From: Candidatus Cybelea sp.
GTDB taxonomy: Bacteria > Vulcanimicrobiota > Vulcanimicrobiia > Vulcanimicrobiales > Vulcanimicrobiaceae
Assembly: GCA_036489315.1 (NCBI GenBank)
Contig: DASXFZ010000010.1
Span: 159,290 to 223,289 of the forward strand
DNA: 64,000 nucleotides
Reading direction: 5' to 3'
Part shown: piece after piece, positions 16,438-24,150 of the stretch
Position numbering within the stretch: position 1 is the stretch's first letter
Layout: each line of letters begins with the position of its first letter
Made by a program: the position numbers and the translations under genes
The notes under the pieces: generated by a model
The model's database searches: none
Seen by the model: the letters and a program-made list of their open reading frames with translations, nothing else
What the model was told of the DNA's origin: nothing

Positions 16438-17221
16438 GAACCAGCTCCAGAAAGACGTCCTGCAGTGACGAGCCCGCCGCCACCAGCTCTTCGGTCGGTT
16501 TTTCGGTGACGATCCGGCCCCTGCGGACGATCGCAATCCGCCGGCAGAGTTCTTCGGCTTCTTCCAAGTAGTGCGTCGTCAGAAAAATCGTCAACCCCTC
16601 GGCGTTGAGTCTCTTCAACCACTGCCAGAGCTCGAGGCGCAGCTCGACGTCGACGCCCGCCGTCGGTTCGTCGAGAATCAGCAGGCGCGGCTCGTGGATC
16701 AGCGCGCGAGCAAGGGAGAGGCGCCGTTTCTGGCCGCCGGAGATCTTCGTATACTCGAGGTGCGCGTGCGACGTGAGACCGAAACGCTCGAGCAGCGCAT
16801 CGGCGCGCTCCGCCACGCGCTTGCCGCGCAGCCCGTAGTAGCCGGCCGAATAGATCAGCACGTCGCGCAACGATAGATAGCGATCGAAGTTGTACTCTTG
16901 TGGCGACAGCCCGATGAGCTGCCGCGCCTGCCGCCACTCGCGCTCGTTGTCGTAGCCGAAGATGCGAATGCTGCCGGAGCTCTTGCGCGCGAGCCCGACG
17001 ATCGCGTTGATGGTCGTCGTTTTCCCCGCGCCGTTGGGGCCGAGAAAACCGAAGAACTCGCCTGACTCGACGCGCAGCGAGATGCCGTCGACGGCCGTGA
17101 AACTCCCGTACTGCTTGACGAGCCGGTCGACGTCGACCGCTAAGGGATCAGTTTCTTTAATTGCTTGTACCGGTGGCGGCGAAGGGTAGCGATGAGCTCT
17201 GCACTCTCCGGAATCCCGCAA
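16430..17221 (-). CDS. ABC transporter ATPase (YadG-like)
   Basis: Nucleotide-binding subunit for the adjacent ABC-2 permease. Walker A GPNGAGKTTTI, Q-loop SPQEYNFDRY, signature ISGGQKRRLSLARAL, Walker B LLILDEPTAGVD and the switch TTHYLEEAEELC are all intact. The start is a problem: after the metallophosphoesterase stop there is no ATG, GTG or TTG before the conserved N-terminus. TTG 17221 gives 263 residues but overlaps the upstream gene by 82 nt. Initiation at a rarer codon nearer 17155 is possible. The protein closely follows E. coli YadG in length and order of motifs. Confidence 0.9.
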   Translation of the reverse strand: MRDSGECRAHRYPSPPPVQAIKETDPLAVDVDRLVKQYGSFTAVDGISLRVESGEFFGFLGPNGAGKTTTINAIVGLARKSSGSIRIFGYDNEREWRQARQLIGLSPQEYNFDRYLSLRDVLIYSAGYYGLRGKRVAERADALLERFGLTSHAHLEYTKISGGQKRRLSLARALIHEPRLLILDEPTAGVDVELRLELWQWLKRLNAEGLTIFLTTHYLEEAEELCRRIAIVRRGRIVTEKPTEELVAAGSSLQDVFLELVRD

Positions 17222-17871
17222 TCGCTCAATTGGGTTGCAACTTTCTTCACGTCGAAGGGCACGCGCCGGTGCTTGACCTCCCAGCCGCCGGCACGCTCGG
17301 TGAAGATCGCGTAGCAGGCGCGCGGGTCGCCGTCCTTCGGCACGCCGGCCGAGGCGACGTTCACCAGCAGCCGCCCCCGCCACATCCGTACGTAGGGAAG
17401 GTGCAGGTGCCCGAAGGCAATCGTCGTGGCGCGCTCGTCTCCCACGAGCCGCTCGAGCGTCGTCTCGTCCGCATCCGGCCAGATGTGCTCCTCGTCGTTT
17501 TTTGGGTTGGCGTGGACGATCAACAGCTGATTGTCATCTTCGCCGATGCGCATCGCGAAAGGGAGGTCGCGCAGCCACGAAAGCCAGCGTTCGCCGAGTT
17601 CGCGGCGCGTCCAGTCGATTCGCGCAACATCCGCAGCGCTGTGCTCGCCGTCGCTCGCGCCGTCACAGAGAAAGCGATCCTTGTTGCCGCGAATGCAGGC
17701 GGCGCCTAGCTCCTCCAGCCGCTGCAGCACTTTCTTCGGCTTCGGGCCCGCCAAGCAAAGGTCGCCCGCGACGATGACCGCGTCGGCGTCCCCCTGCGCG
17801 TCGAGGTCTGCGAGGCAAGCGTCGAGGGCTAAGAGATTACCGTGAATATCAGAGAGGACGGCGATGCGCAT
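17140..17871 (-). CDS. Metallophosphoesterase, YfcE/MJ0936-like
   Basis: Calcineurin-like phosphoesterase of 243 residues. ATG 17871 follows a possible TTG at 17874. The metal site is complete: SDIHGN (Asp, His), AGDLC, GNKD, IVHANP and FGHLHLPY. Such proteins hydrolyse phosphodiesters or phosphomonoesters in the cytoplasm; there is no signal peptide. The C-terminal 60 residues extend beyond the core. It lies 13 nt downstream of the dimethylargininase-like gene and its end overlaps the ABC ATPase reading frame. Substrate unknown. Confidence 0.88.
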   Translation of the reverse strand: MRIAVLSDIHGNLLALDACLADLDAQGDADAVIVAGDLCLAGPKPKKVLQRLEELGAACIRGNKDRFLCDGASDGEHSAADVARIDWTRRELGERWLSWLRDLPFAMRIGEDDNQLLIVHANPKNDEEHIWPDADETTLERLVGDERATTIAFGHLHLPYVRMWRGRLLVNVASAGVPKDGDPRACYAIFTERAGGWEVKHRRVPFDVKKVATQLSDCGIPESAELIATLRRHRYKQLKKLIP

Positions 17872-17884
17872 CAATCATCGAGCT

Positions 17885-18721
17885 TCAATCGCGCTTGAGA
17901 ACCAGGGTCAGCATCGCCGGCGTCAATCCAATCTTCGTAAACTCGTAAAGATCGATCGATTCCACCGTGATGCCTTGCCGGCTCATCTGCGCGAGCGCCG
18001 TGCGGTACCGGATATCGGCCAGCACGTGCCGCTCGTCCAAACAGAGAACGCCCGCGGCGTTCTCTTCGCCGCGCTCGAGTACGATCGTCTTGCACCCTTC
18101 GAAGGCCGCCGGATCCGCCGAATCCCCACCGATGACGATCGTGTCGTTCGCAATCGCGGCCGCGACGCTCCGTAACGCCCCGACGCCCGGAGCGAGATTC
18201 ACCTTGAGGACGCGATAGCCGTGGGCCGCAGCCAGCCGTGCAAAGCCTTCGCGGCCGACGTCGTTTCCACGCGAGCCGGCGCCCACGAAAGCCGTCTCGC
18301 CCGCCAAAATCACGTCATTGCCGTCGAGCAGACCGGGCCCGGAAATGTGCCCGGCGATCGGCACGTCGATGCGCGCGAACTCGGACTGCATTCGGTCCGC
18401 CTCGGCTCGTCGCGACATCGCACTCGGGCGCATGAGCACGACGCCGTCGCGCAGCGCTACCGCGGCGTCGCCGGCACTAATCTCGTAGGCGTCGCGGCCG
18501 TGCGATTCAAACGAGATCGTCTCAACGCCGAAGTACTCGAGCGTCGAGCGCAGTACGTCGTGCTGTTCGCAGGCTCGCTCGTAGATCGCGCCGGGTTCTC
18601 CGGCGAGCGGACGGGCGCCCTCGATCGCCGCACTGGGGCGAACCAAAACCGCGCTGCGCAACGGGCCCGTAGGATTCTCCACGAGGCGTGGGCCGAAACC
18701 GACTTTGCCGTGCGCGCTCAT
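17885..18721 (-). CDS. Dimethylargininase (DDAH)-like protein lacking catalytic residues
   Basis: 278 residues from ATG 18721, in an ATGA overlap with the gene before it. The fold signature of the DDAH/amidinotransferase family is readable: RSAVLVRPS, LMRPSAMSRRAE, LDGNDVILAGETAFVGAGSR and a C-terminal DLYEFTKIGLTPAMLTL. By alignment from memory with Pseudomonas DDAH, the catalytic His (in HLKT) falls on GALRS here, and the catalytic Cys near the C-terminus (GGVSCMS) falls on LTPAMLT, with no Cys. The acidic position of the triad is Asp. It therefore looks like a ligand-binding pseudoenzyme. Start and operon position are firm. Confidence 0.75.
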   Translation of the reverse strand: MSAHGKVGFGPRLVENPTGPLRSAVLVRPSAAIEGARPLAGEPGAIYERACEQHDVLRSTLEYFGVETISFESHGRDAYEISAGDAAVALRDGVVLMRPSAMSRRAEADRMQSEFARIDVPIAGHISGPGLLDGNDVILAGETAFVGAGSRGNDVGREGFARLAAAHGYRVLKVNLAPGVGALRSVAAAIANDTIVIGGDSADPAAFEGCKTIVLERGEENAAGVLCLDERHVLADIRYRTALAQMSRQGITVESIDLYEFTKIGLTPAMLTLVLKRD

Positions 18722-21048
18722 CGGACCTGATACGCTTGCGGAACCGGGACGCCGGTGAACAACGGCGCCAAATCGGAGGCCAACAGGTCGGCCAGGCTCA
18801 GCGGCGGCAAACCGAAGATCTCCTCCTCGGTCTTCACGACGCTCGCGACGCTGAGGTGATCTTCGGCGACGAACCCGCGGCGCGCGAGCGGCGAAACGAC
18901 GAGCGCATAGCTGCGCATCGCGTTGACGTGGTCGGTGGGCGACTCGATGGCCGCCGGGACGACGAAGAGGGCCGTCGAGCTCCAGTGCGGCGTATGTGAA
19001 ATGAAATCGACGATCTTGCCGAGGGCGTGATCGGCGTCGCCGACGTCGGCGGCGGTAGCGCCGCTCGGCAGCGAGACGTAGGTAAAGTTGGGCATTCGAT
19101 CGGCCTCCACGTAACGCTGCATGTCGCGCACGAACTCGTCGGCGCGCGTTGAATCGGTCACTTTGGGATTATAACCGGGATAGTCGAGATCCACGTTGCC
19201 CGCCAGCGCCCCCAGCGCCGGAACATCGTAGTGATAGAGGGATCCGTCATATCCCGAAAGGCGCATGAGCCCCCCGTAGTCGCGATAGGTCAGGCCGGCC
19301 CGCGCCATCGCGTTGAACAGGTATCCGGTGCGGCCGTAGTCCTCGGGGTCGTCGCCGTGGTCTTGCAGGGGTGAGCGCGCCGCCCCGGCGGCGTCGACGA
19401 GCTGTTGATAGAGCGTAGCATCGGAAGCCGTCGCCACCTGTTTGGCGACGTTAGGGTCGGCGTCGGAGGCATAAAAGTTGTCGGCCAGCGCATAGCTTCG
19501 CGCCAACTGGTGAAGATTGGGCGTCGTGCTCTCCGGATAGAGGCTCAAGGCTGCGTCGCCGTTGCCGTGCGCGCTGCCCGAATCGTCTTTGAGATCGCCG
19601 AGCATCGCGTCGTACGCGCGGTCCCCGACGGCGATGTAGACGACGTGATCGATGACTTCGCTGCGCTTGTTCGAGCGCAGCGGCGGAATGACCGGATCGA
19701 ACTTTGCGACGCTCGGCGTCCGGTTGTAGCGCAGCGCGGCGAGCGTTGCCTTGACCAGCGACGTGTGCTTGAGATCGATTCGCTGCAGGACGCCCCAGCC
19801 GTCGACGCCTTTCGCGCTGGCGACGTAGAGATAGCGCCCGTTGCTCGAGAGTGCGATCGCACTCGGATACCACGCCGTCGGGATGAGGCCGTAGCGGTAA
19901 CGAGTCGTTCGTTTCGCGTCGAGCACCGCGACGGAGTTGAGCCCGGCAAGCGCCACGAAGAGTCGCTTTCCGTCGGGACTGAGCGCTTCGGCGCTGGGTT
20001 GCGCGCCGTACGGCGCGCCGGGATAGAGCCGCAGGTCGAGCCCGCGTACGACGCGCGGGGCCCCGCGCAGGCTGACCACCGCAACGCGATCGATATTTGA
20101 GAGCGCAACGTAAGCGAGCCGCCCGTCTCGGCTCAAGGTGATCGCTCCCGGCGAGGCGCCGCCGACGATCTGCGTACCGTCCGGAGCGGGATCCATCGGC
20201 ACGGTTGCCGGGTCGGCAATTGCGTTCCCCGCCGAAAGCTCCGAAACCGAAAGCGTCGACGACTTCGCCGAATCGAAGGCCGGCGCCGCGAACTGCGGCT
20301 CCGGCTGCGGCGTGGGCAGCGCACGATACGCCGAGAGCCCGCTGCTGCTGGAAATTACGACGCAGCGGCCGGCGACGACGTAGAGCGGCGCGTCGCCGAC
20401 CGGAATCGGCCGCACGACCGAACGCGTCGACAAATCGATCTCGACGACCGCATTAGCGACGTTGTCGGCAACGTACGCGTCGCGACCGTCGCCGGAAACC
20501 GAGATCTCCGCGGGCAGCGCGTGCGCCGAAAGGGCGATCGACGTCTCGGGTGTCAGCGTTCCGGCGGCGTCGAGATCGAAGACGCGCACCGCACTCGTTG
20601 CCGCATCGGAGGCAAGCACGATCGTGCGCATCGGGTCCTTCGGATCGCGTGCGGTGGCCACTCCCATGAAGAACGTCGCGGACGGATCCCGATACACGCT
20701 TGCCGGTCGCATCGTCTGCACGTTGATGACGGTAAGCGACGGGCCCGTGACCAGGCCAGCCTGGGCGGCCGAGGCCGGTCCGGCAAACGCGCTGCCCGCA
20801 TTGGAGAGAATGGCGTACCGTCCTTCCGGCGAAAGCGCCATTCCAAAGGTGCCGGTTCCGACGAAGACGCTCGTCCCGGCCGGTGCGGCGATTCTTCCAT
20901 TGGGAAGAATAGCATCGGTGGGATGCACACGATCGGCTCCGGCTGGCCGGACGCCGGCCGGCGCCGAATACACGATAAGGGGAGCGGGTCGGGCTGCACC
21001 TAAGAGGACGGCCGCTAACAAAGCCGCTGGAAATTGCCTAAACGACAC
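18718..21048 (-). CDS. Exported beta-propeller plus phosphoesterase-like protein
   Basis: 776 residues from GTG 21048 with a signal peptide (LLAAVLLGAARPAP). Residues about 60-430 form a YncE-like propeller with repeated blades (GMALSPEGRYAILSN, EISVSGDGRDAYVAD, ALSPDGKRLFVAL, ALSSNGRYLYVAS). Residues about 470-770 resemble the PF04185 phosphoesterase family found in bifunctional YncE/phosphatase proteins (HVVYIAVGDRAYD, TPNLHQLARSYALADNFY, DHVNAMRSYALVVSP). Several metal or catalytic positions of that family appear changed: ENR is GDR, the LPNDHT region is LPSGAT, and the DD before DHV is missing. It is probably a secreted binding protein rather than an active phosphatase. First gene of the unit. 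Confidence 0.82.
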   Translation of the reverse strand: MSFRQFPAALLAAVLLGAARPAPLIVYSAPAGVRPAGADRVHPTDAILPNGRIAAPAGTSVFVGTGTFGMALSPEGRYAILSNAGSAFAGPASAAQAGLVTGPSLTVINVQTMRPASVYRDPSATFFMGVATARDPKDPMRTIVLASDAATSAVRVFDLDAAGTLTPETSIALSAHALPAEISVSGDGRDAYVADNVANAVVEIDLSTRSVVRPIPVGDAPLYVVAGRCVVISSSSGLSAYRALPTPQPEPQFAAPAFDSAKSSTLSVSELSAGNAIADPATVPMDPAPDGTQIVGGASPGAITLSRDGRLAYVALSNIDRVAVVSLRGAPRVVRGLDLRLYPGAPYGAQPSAEALSPDGKRLFVALAGLNSVAVLDAKRTTRYRYGLIPTAWYPSAIALSSNGRYLYVASAKGVDGWGVLQRIDLKHTSLVKATLAALRYNRTPSVAKFDPVIPPLRSNKRSEVIDHVVYIAVGDRAYDAMLGDLKDDSGSAHGNGDAALSLYPESTTPNLHQLARSYALADNFYASDADPNVAKQVATASDATLYQQLVDAAGAARSPLQDHGDDPEDYGRTGYLFNAMARAGLTYRDYGGLMRLSGYDGSLYHYDVPALGALAGNVDLDYPGYNPKVTDSTRADEFVRDMQRYVEADRMPNFTYVSLPSGATAADVGDADHALGKIVDFISHTPHWSSTALFVVPAAIESPTDHVNAMRSYALVVSPLARRGFVAEDHLSVASVVKTEEEIFGLPPLSLADLLASDLAPLFTGVPVPQAYQVR

Positions 21049-21060
21049 GGGAGGTAAACC

Positions 21061-22137
21061 ATTACCATTGCAGGCCGTCAGTACCCTGCCGTTTTAGCGG
21101 TGGCCACCGCCGTCCCGCCGTACGCGCTGGGGCAGGCTGAGGTAATTCGCCGTATCGATCTCGCGCTCGGCCCTCGTTCGCGAGAAATCGTGCGGCTGCT
21201 CCCGATGTTCGGCAACACGGGCATCGATCGCCGCTATTCGTCGGTACCGATCGAGTGGTACGAAGATCTCCACGATTGGCCCGACCGTAATAGCGTCTAC
21301 CTCGATTCGGCGCTCGATCTGCTGGAACGGGCGACGCGCGAGGCGCTCGCCCGCGCGCAGCGCAGCGCGGAGGAAATCGACTCGATCGTCGTCGTCTCGA
21401 CGACGGGCATCGCGACGCCGAGTCTCGACGCACTGTTGATGGAGCGGATGAAGTTGCGCCGCACGACTCGGCGGCTGCCGATTTTCGGGCTCGGCTGCGC
21501 GGGCGGCGTCATCGGCCTGGAGCGCGCGGCGACGATCGCCGGCGCAAACCCGCGCTCGCTCGTCCTGTTCCTCGTCGTCGAGCTCTGCACGCTCTGCTTT
21601 AGGCGCGACGACTTTTCTAAGAGCAACATCGTCGCGACCGCGCTCTTCGGAGACGGCGCGGCCGCGGCACTGCTCGAGTGCGGCGGCGAGGGGCCGGCCG
21701 TCGTCGGCGGCGGCGAGTTCACCTGGCCCGATTCGCTCGACGTCATGGGCTGGGACGTTACCGGCGAGGGGCTCAAGGCAATCTTCTCGCGGGACATCCC
21801 CGAACTCGTCACCACGAAGCTCAACGAGGTGGCAGCGTCGTTCTTGGAGGAACATTCGTTGGCGCTTTCCGACATCGACCGCTTCGTCTGCCACCCCGGC
21901 GGCGCGAAAGTGCTCGATGCGCTCGAAGTCGCCTTCGAAATCGATGCAACGCGGCTGACGGAGTCGCGCGAGGTGTTGCGCGACTACGGCAACATGTCGG
22001 CGGCGACCGTGATGTTCGTCCTCGAGCGAACGCTCGCGTCGAAGGAACCGTGGCGACGCGCGCTGGTCAGCGCGCTCGGGCCCGGATTTACCGCCGGTTT
22101 CACGCTCCTCGAAAACCGCTCATCTTTGTCATCCTGA
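21061..22137 (+). CDS. Type III polyketide synthase (BpsA-like), probable ATT start
   Basis: Chalcone-synthase-type condensing enzyme that makes alkylpyrones or related polyketides from long-chain acyl-CoA and malonyl-CoA. Catalytic triad Cys146 (GLGCAGG), His278 (FVCHPGG) and Asn311 (DYGNMSAA), plus SALGPGF. It resembles Bacillus BpsA in DVMGWDVTGEGLKAIFSRD. GTG 21100 cuts into the first strand; the family N-terminus continues upstream (ITIAGRQYPAVLAVATAVPP) to ATT 21061, which sits 5 nt after the perfect ribosome site GGGAGGT. From there it is 358 residues. It is divergent from the 21048 gene by 12 nt and followed by an ICMT-type methyltransferase. Confidence 0.9.
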   Translation: MTIAGRQYPAVLAVATAVPPYALGQAEVIRRIDLALGPRSREIVRLLPMFGNTGIDRRYSSVPIEWYEDLHDWPDRNSVYLDSALDLLERATREALARAQRSAEEIDSIVVVSTTGIATPSLDALLMERMKLRRTTRRLPIFGLGCAGGVIGLERAATIAGANPRSLVLFLVVELCTLCFRRDDFSKSNIVATALFGDGAAAALLECGGEGPAVVGGGEFTWPDSLDVMGWDVTGEGLKAIFSRDIPELVTTKLNEVAASFLEEHSLALSDIDRFVCHPGGAKVLDALEVAFEIDATRLTESREVLRDYGNMSAATVMFVLERTLASKEPWRRALVSALGPGFTAGFTLLENRSSLSS

Positions 22138-22161
22138 GCTTGTCGAAGGATTGTCGAAGGA
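22127..22161. repeat. Dispersed-type repeat at the polyketide synthase/methyltransferase junction
   Basis: The stretch starting TGTCATCCTGAGCTTGTCG is a short motif I recall as scattered between genes in many bacterial genomes. Here it is followed by a second copy of its last 11 bases, so TTGTCGAAGGA occurs twice in tandem (22140-22150 and 22151-22161). The first part supplies the polyketide synthase stop codon (TGA 22135) and the last AAGGA is placed as ribosome site for the next gene. Confidence 0.65.
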
Positions 22162-22164
22162 CAG

Positions 22165-22665
22165 GTGAGCGTTCTCTACATCGTTCTCGGGCTGGTCGTG
22201 CTGCAGCGGCTCGCCGAGCTGCTCTTTGCGGCACGAAATACGCGCCGGCTGCTGGCGCGCGGCGGCGTCGAAATCGGCGCGTATCAATACCCCTTCTTCA
22301 TCCTGCTGCACGGCGCATGGCTCGTCAGCATGGCCCTGCTGATCCCGCCCTGGCGCGCGCCGAACTGGACGCTGCTGGCGGTATACCTGCTGCTGCAGCC
22401 GCTGCGCGTCTGGGCCATCGCGAGCCTCGGGCCATACTGGACGACGCGAATCATCACGGTGCCCGGCGAGCCGCTCGTCCGGCGCGGCGCGTACCGCTTT
22501 TTTCGTCATCCCAACTACATCGCGGTCTGTGCGGAGATCGCGGTTCTGCCGCTGGCATTCGGGGCCGTCGAGATCGCGATCGTCTTCTCCGTTCTCAACG
22601 CGTCGCTGCTGTCGTGGCGCATTCGCATCGAGGAGCGGGCGCTGCTTATGAGACGCGGTCGATAA
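22165..22665 (+). CDS. Isoprenylcysteine carboxyl methyltransferase-family protein (BpsB-like)
   Basis: Integral membrane methyltransferase of 166 residues starting at GTG 22165 with AAGGA just upstream. Four to five hydrophobic helices; the N-terminal RLAELLFAARN and GGVEIGAYQYPFFILLH motifs match YpbQ/BpsB, and the C-terminal ICMT signature is visible as GAYRFFRHPNY with the SAM-contacting RHPNY and a trailing EERAL. In Bacillus, BpsB O-methylates alkylpyrones made by BpsA; the adjacency here supports the same two-step pathway. Its 3' end overlaps the convergent malic enzyme by 20 nt. Confidence 0.88.
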   Translation: MSVLYIVLGLVVLQRLAELLFAARNTRRLLARGGVEIGAYQYPFFILLHGAWLVSMALLIPPWRAPNWTLLAVYLLLQPLRVWAIASLGPYWTTRIITVPGEPLVRRGAYRFFRHPNYIAVCAEIAVLPLAFGAVEIAIVFSVLNASLLSWRIRIEERALLMRRGR

Positions 22666-24091
22666 CGTCTTCGCCTTCGAGCTTCGCCGGCGTGCGCCGC
22701 GCGACGCCGTCTTCGATCGCGGCAGTGGCAACGGCTTTCGCCACTGCGTCGACGACGCGAACGTCGAAGACGCTGGGGATCACGTATTCGGCGCTGATCT
22801 CCTCTTCGGTGACGATCTCGGCGATCGCGAAGGCGGCCGCCAGCTTCATGCGTTCGGTGATCCGCCGCGCGCGCACGTCGAGCGCGCCGCGGAAGATGCC
22901 CGGGAAGGCCAGCAAGTTGTTGACTTGATTGGGGAAATCCGACCGGCCGGTGGCGATGACCGCGGCGACCGGCCCGGCGACGTCGGGCATGATCTCCGGC
23001 GTTGGGTTCGCCATCGCGAAGACGATCGGATCGCGCCCCATGTTTGCGATGTGCTCGGGTTGGAGAATGCCCGGAGCAGAGACGCCGATGAAAACGTCGG
23101 TTCCTTCGAGGACCTCACGCAGCGTCCCGCGCCGGTTCTCGCGGTTGCAGTTCTCGGCCAGCCACCGCCAGTGCGGATTCTCGTAGCGGTCGGTGCGGTT
23201 GAGCGCGCCGCCGCGGTCGACCGGGATGACGTCGCGAACTCCGGCGCTCAGCAGCATCTTGATCGTCGCGGTTCCTGCGGCACCGCTGCCCGAGACGACG
23301 ACTTGCAGATCCTCGAGCCGCTTGCCGACCACGCGCGCCGCGTTGATCAGCGCCGCGAGGATGACGACGGCCGTTCCGTGCTGGTCGTCGTGCATCACGG
23401 GAATATCCAAGGCTTCGATCAGGCGATCCTCGACCTCGAAGCAGCGAGGAGCGCTGATATCTTCGAGATTGATGCCGCCGAAGACGGGCGCGATGCGCAC
23501 GACGGTCTCGACGATCTCGTCGACGTTCTTTGTGTCGAGGCAGATCGGGAAGGCGTCGATATCGGCAAACTGCTTGAAGAGCATCGCCTTGCCTTCCATC
23601 ACCGGAAGCGCGCCGAGCGGCCCGATATCACCCAAGCCGAGCACCGCCGTGCCGTCGGTGACGACCGCAACCGAGTTGCGCTTGACCGTCAGCTGAAAGG
23701 CTTTACTGGGATCGGCGGCGATCGCCATCGAGACGCGCGCGACGCCGGGCGTGTAAACCGTCGAAAGATCCTGACGCGTTTTGATCGAGATCTTCGAGTC
23801 GACGCGAATCTTGCCGCCGATGTGCGCGAGAAAGGTCGAATCGGCAGCGAAGATAATGCGCGCGCCGTCGACCGCCTCGATAGCCTTGCGGACGTCGCTC
23901 GCTACCGCATCGGAGGCGACCCCGATCGTCACGTCACGCACGACGCGCGACCGCCCAACGGTGTGCATGTCGACCGCGTTGATCGCTCCACCTGCATCCC
24001 CGATCGTGTTGGCGAGCACCCCGAACGAACCGGGCTCGTTCGGCATCTCGATCCGCAAGACGAGCGTAAGCGAAATCGCTGGTTGCGTCAT
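22646..24091 (-). CDS. NAD(P)-dependent malic enzyme with N-terminal ACT domain
   Basis: Oxidative decarboxylation of malate to pyruvate. 481 residues from ATG 24091. Residues 8-85 form an ACT-type regulatory domain (LRIEMPNEPGSFGVLANTIG), which suggests amino acid control; then the malic enzyme core with TVYTPGVARVS, GLGDIGPLGALPVMEGKA, INLEDISAPRCFEVE, MHDDQHGTAVV and the NAD-binding SGSGAAGTAT, ending in IFRGALDVRA. ACT-fused malic enzymes form a known subgroup. The 5' region contains a tandem duplication of the start site (24087-24124). Confidence 0.94.
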   Translation of the reverse strand: MTQPAISLTLVLRIEMPNEPGSFGVLANTIGDAGGAINAVDMHTVGRSRVVRDVTIGVASDAVASDVRKAIEAVDGARIIFAADSTFLAHIGGKIRVDSKISIKTRQDLSTVYTPGVARVSMAIAADPSKAFQLTVKRNSVAVVTDGTAVLGLGDIGPLGALPVMEGKAMLFKQFADIDAFPICLDTKNVDEIVETVVRIAPVFGGINLEDISAPRCFEVEDRLIEALDIPVMHDDQHGTAVVILAALINAARVVGKRLEDLQVVVSGSGAAGTATIKMLLSAGVRDVIPVDRGGALNRTDRYENPHWRWLAENCNRENRRGTLREVLEGTDVFIGVSAPGILQPEHIANMGRDPIVFAMANPTPEIMPDVAGPVAAVIATGRSDFPNQVNNLLAFPGIFRGALDVRARRITERMKLAAAFAIAEIVTEEEISAEYVIPSVFDVRVVDAVAKAVATAAIEDGVARRTPAKLEGEDVIDRVS

Positions 24092-24124
24092 CTCACGTAG
24101 CCCTCGTCATCTCACTTAGCCCTC
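24087..24124. repeat. Tandem 19-nt duplication of the malic enzyme start region
   Basis: Two adjacent 19-nt units (24087-24105 and 24106-24124) differ at one base. On the minus strand each unit contains GTGAG followed by ATGAC, that is, a start codon. The inner copy starts the malic enzyme at 24091; the outer copy opens a five-codon frame at 24110. Confidence 0.8.
24093..24110 (-). other. Five-codon leader reading frame before malic enzyme
   Basis: ATG 24110 begins the frame Met-Thr-Arg-Ala-Thr-stop, ending at 24093, one base before the malic enzyme ATG at 24091. It arose from the duplicated start unit. If translated it could feed ribosomes into the main start by re-initiation, or compete with it; sequence alone cannot decide. 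Confidence 0.35.
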
Positions 24125-24150
24125 GAAGCATTGCGGGCACGTGCGATGCC

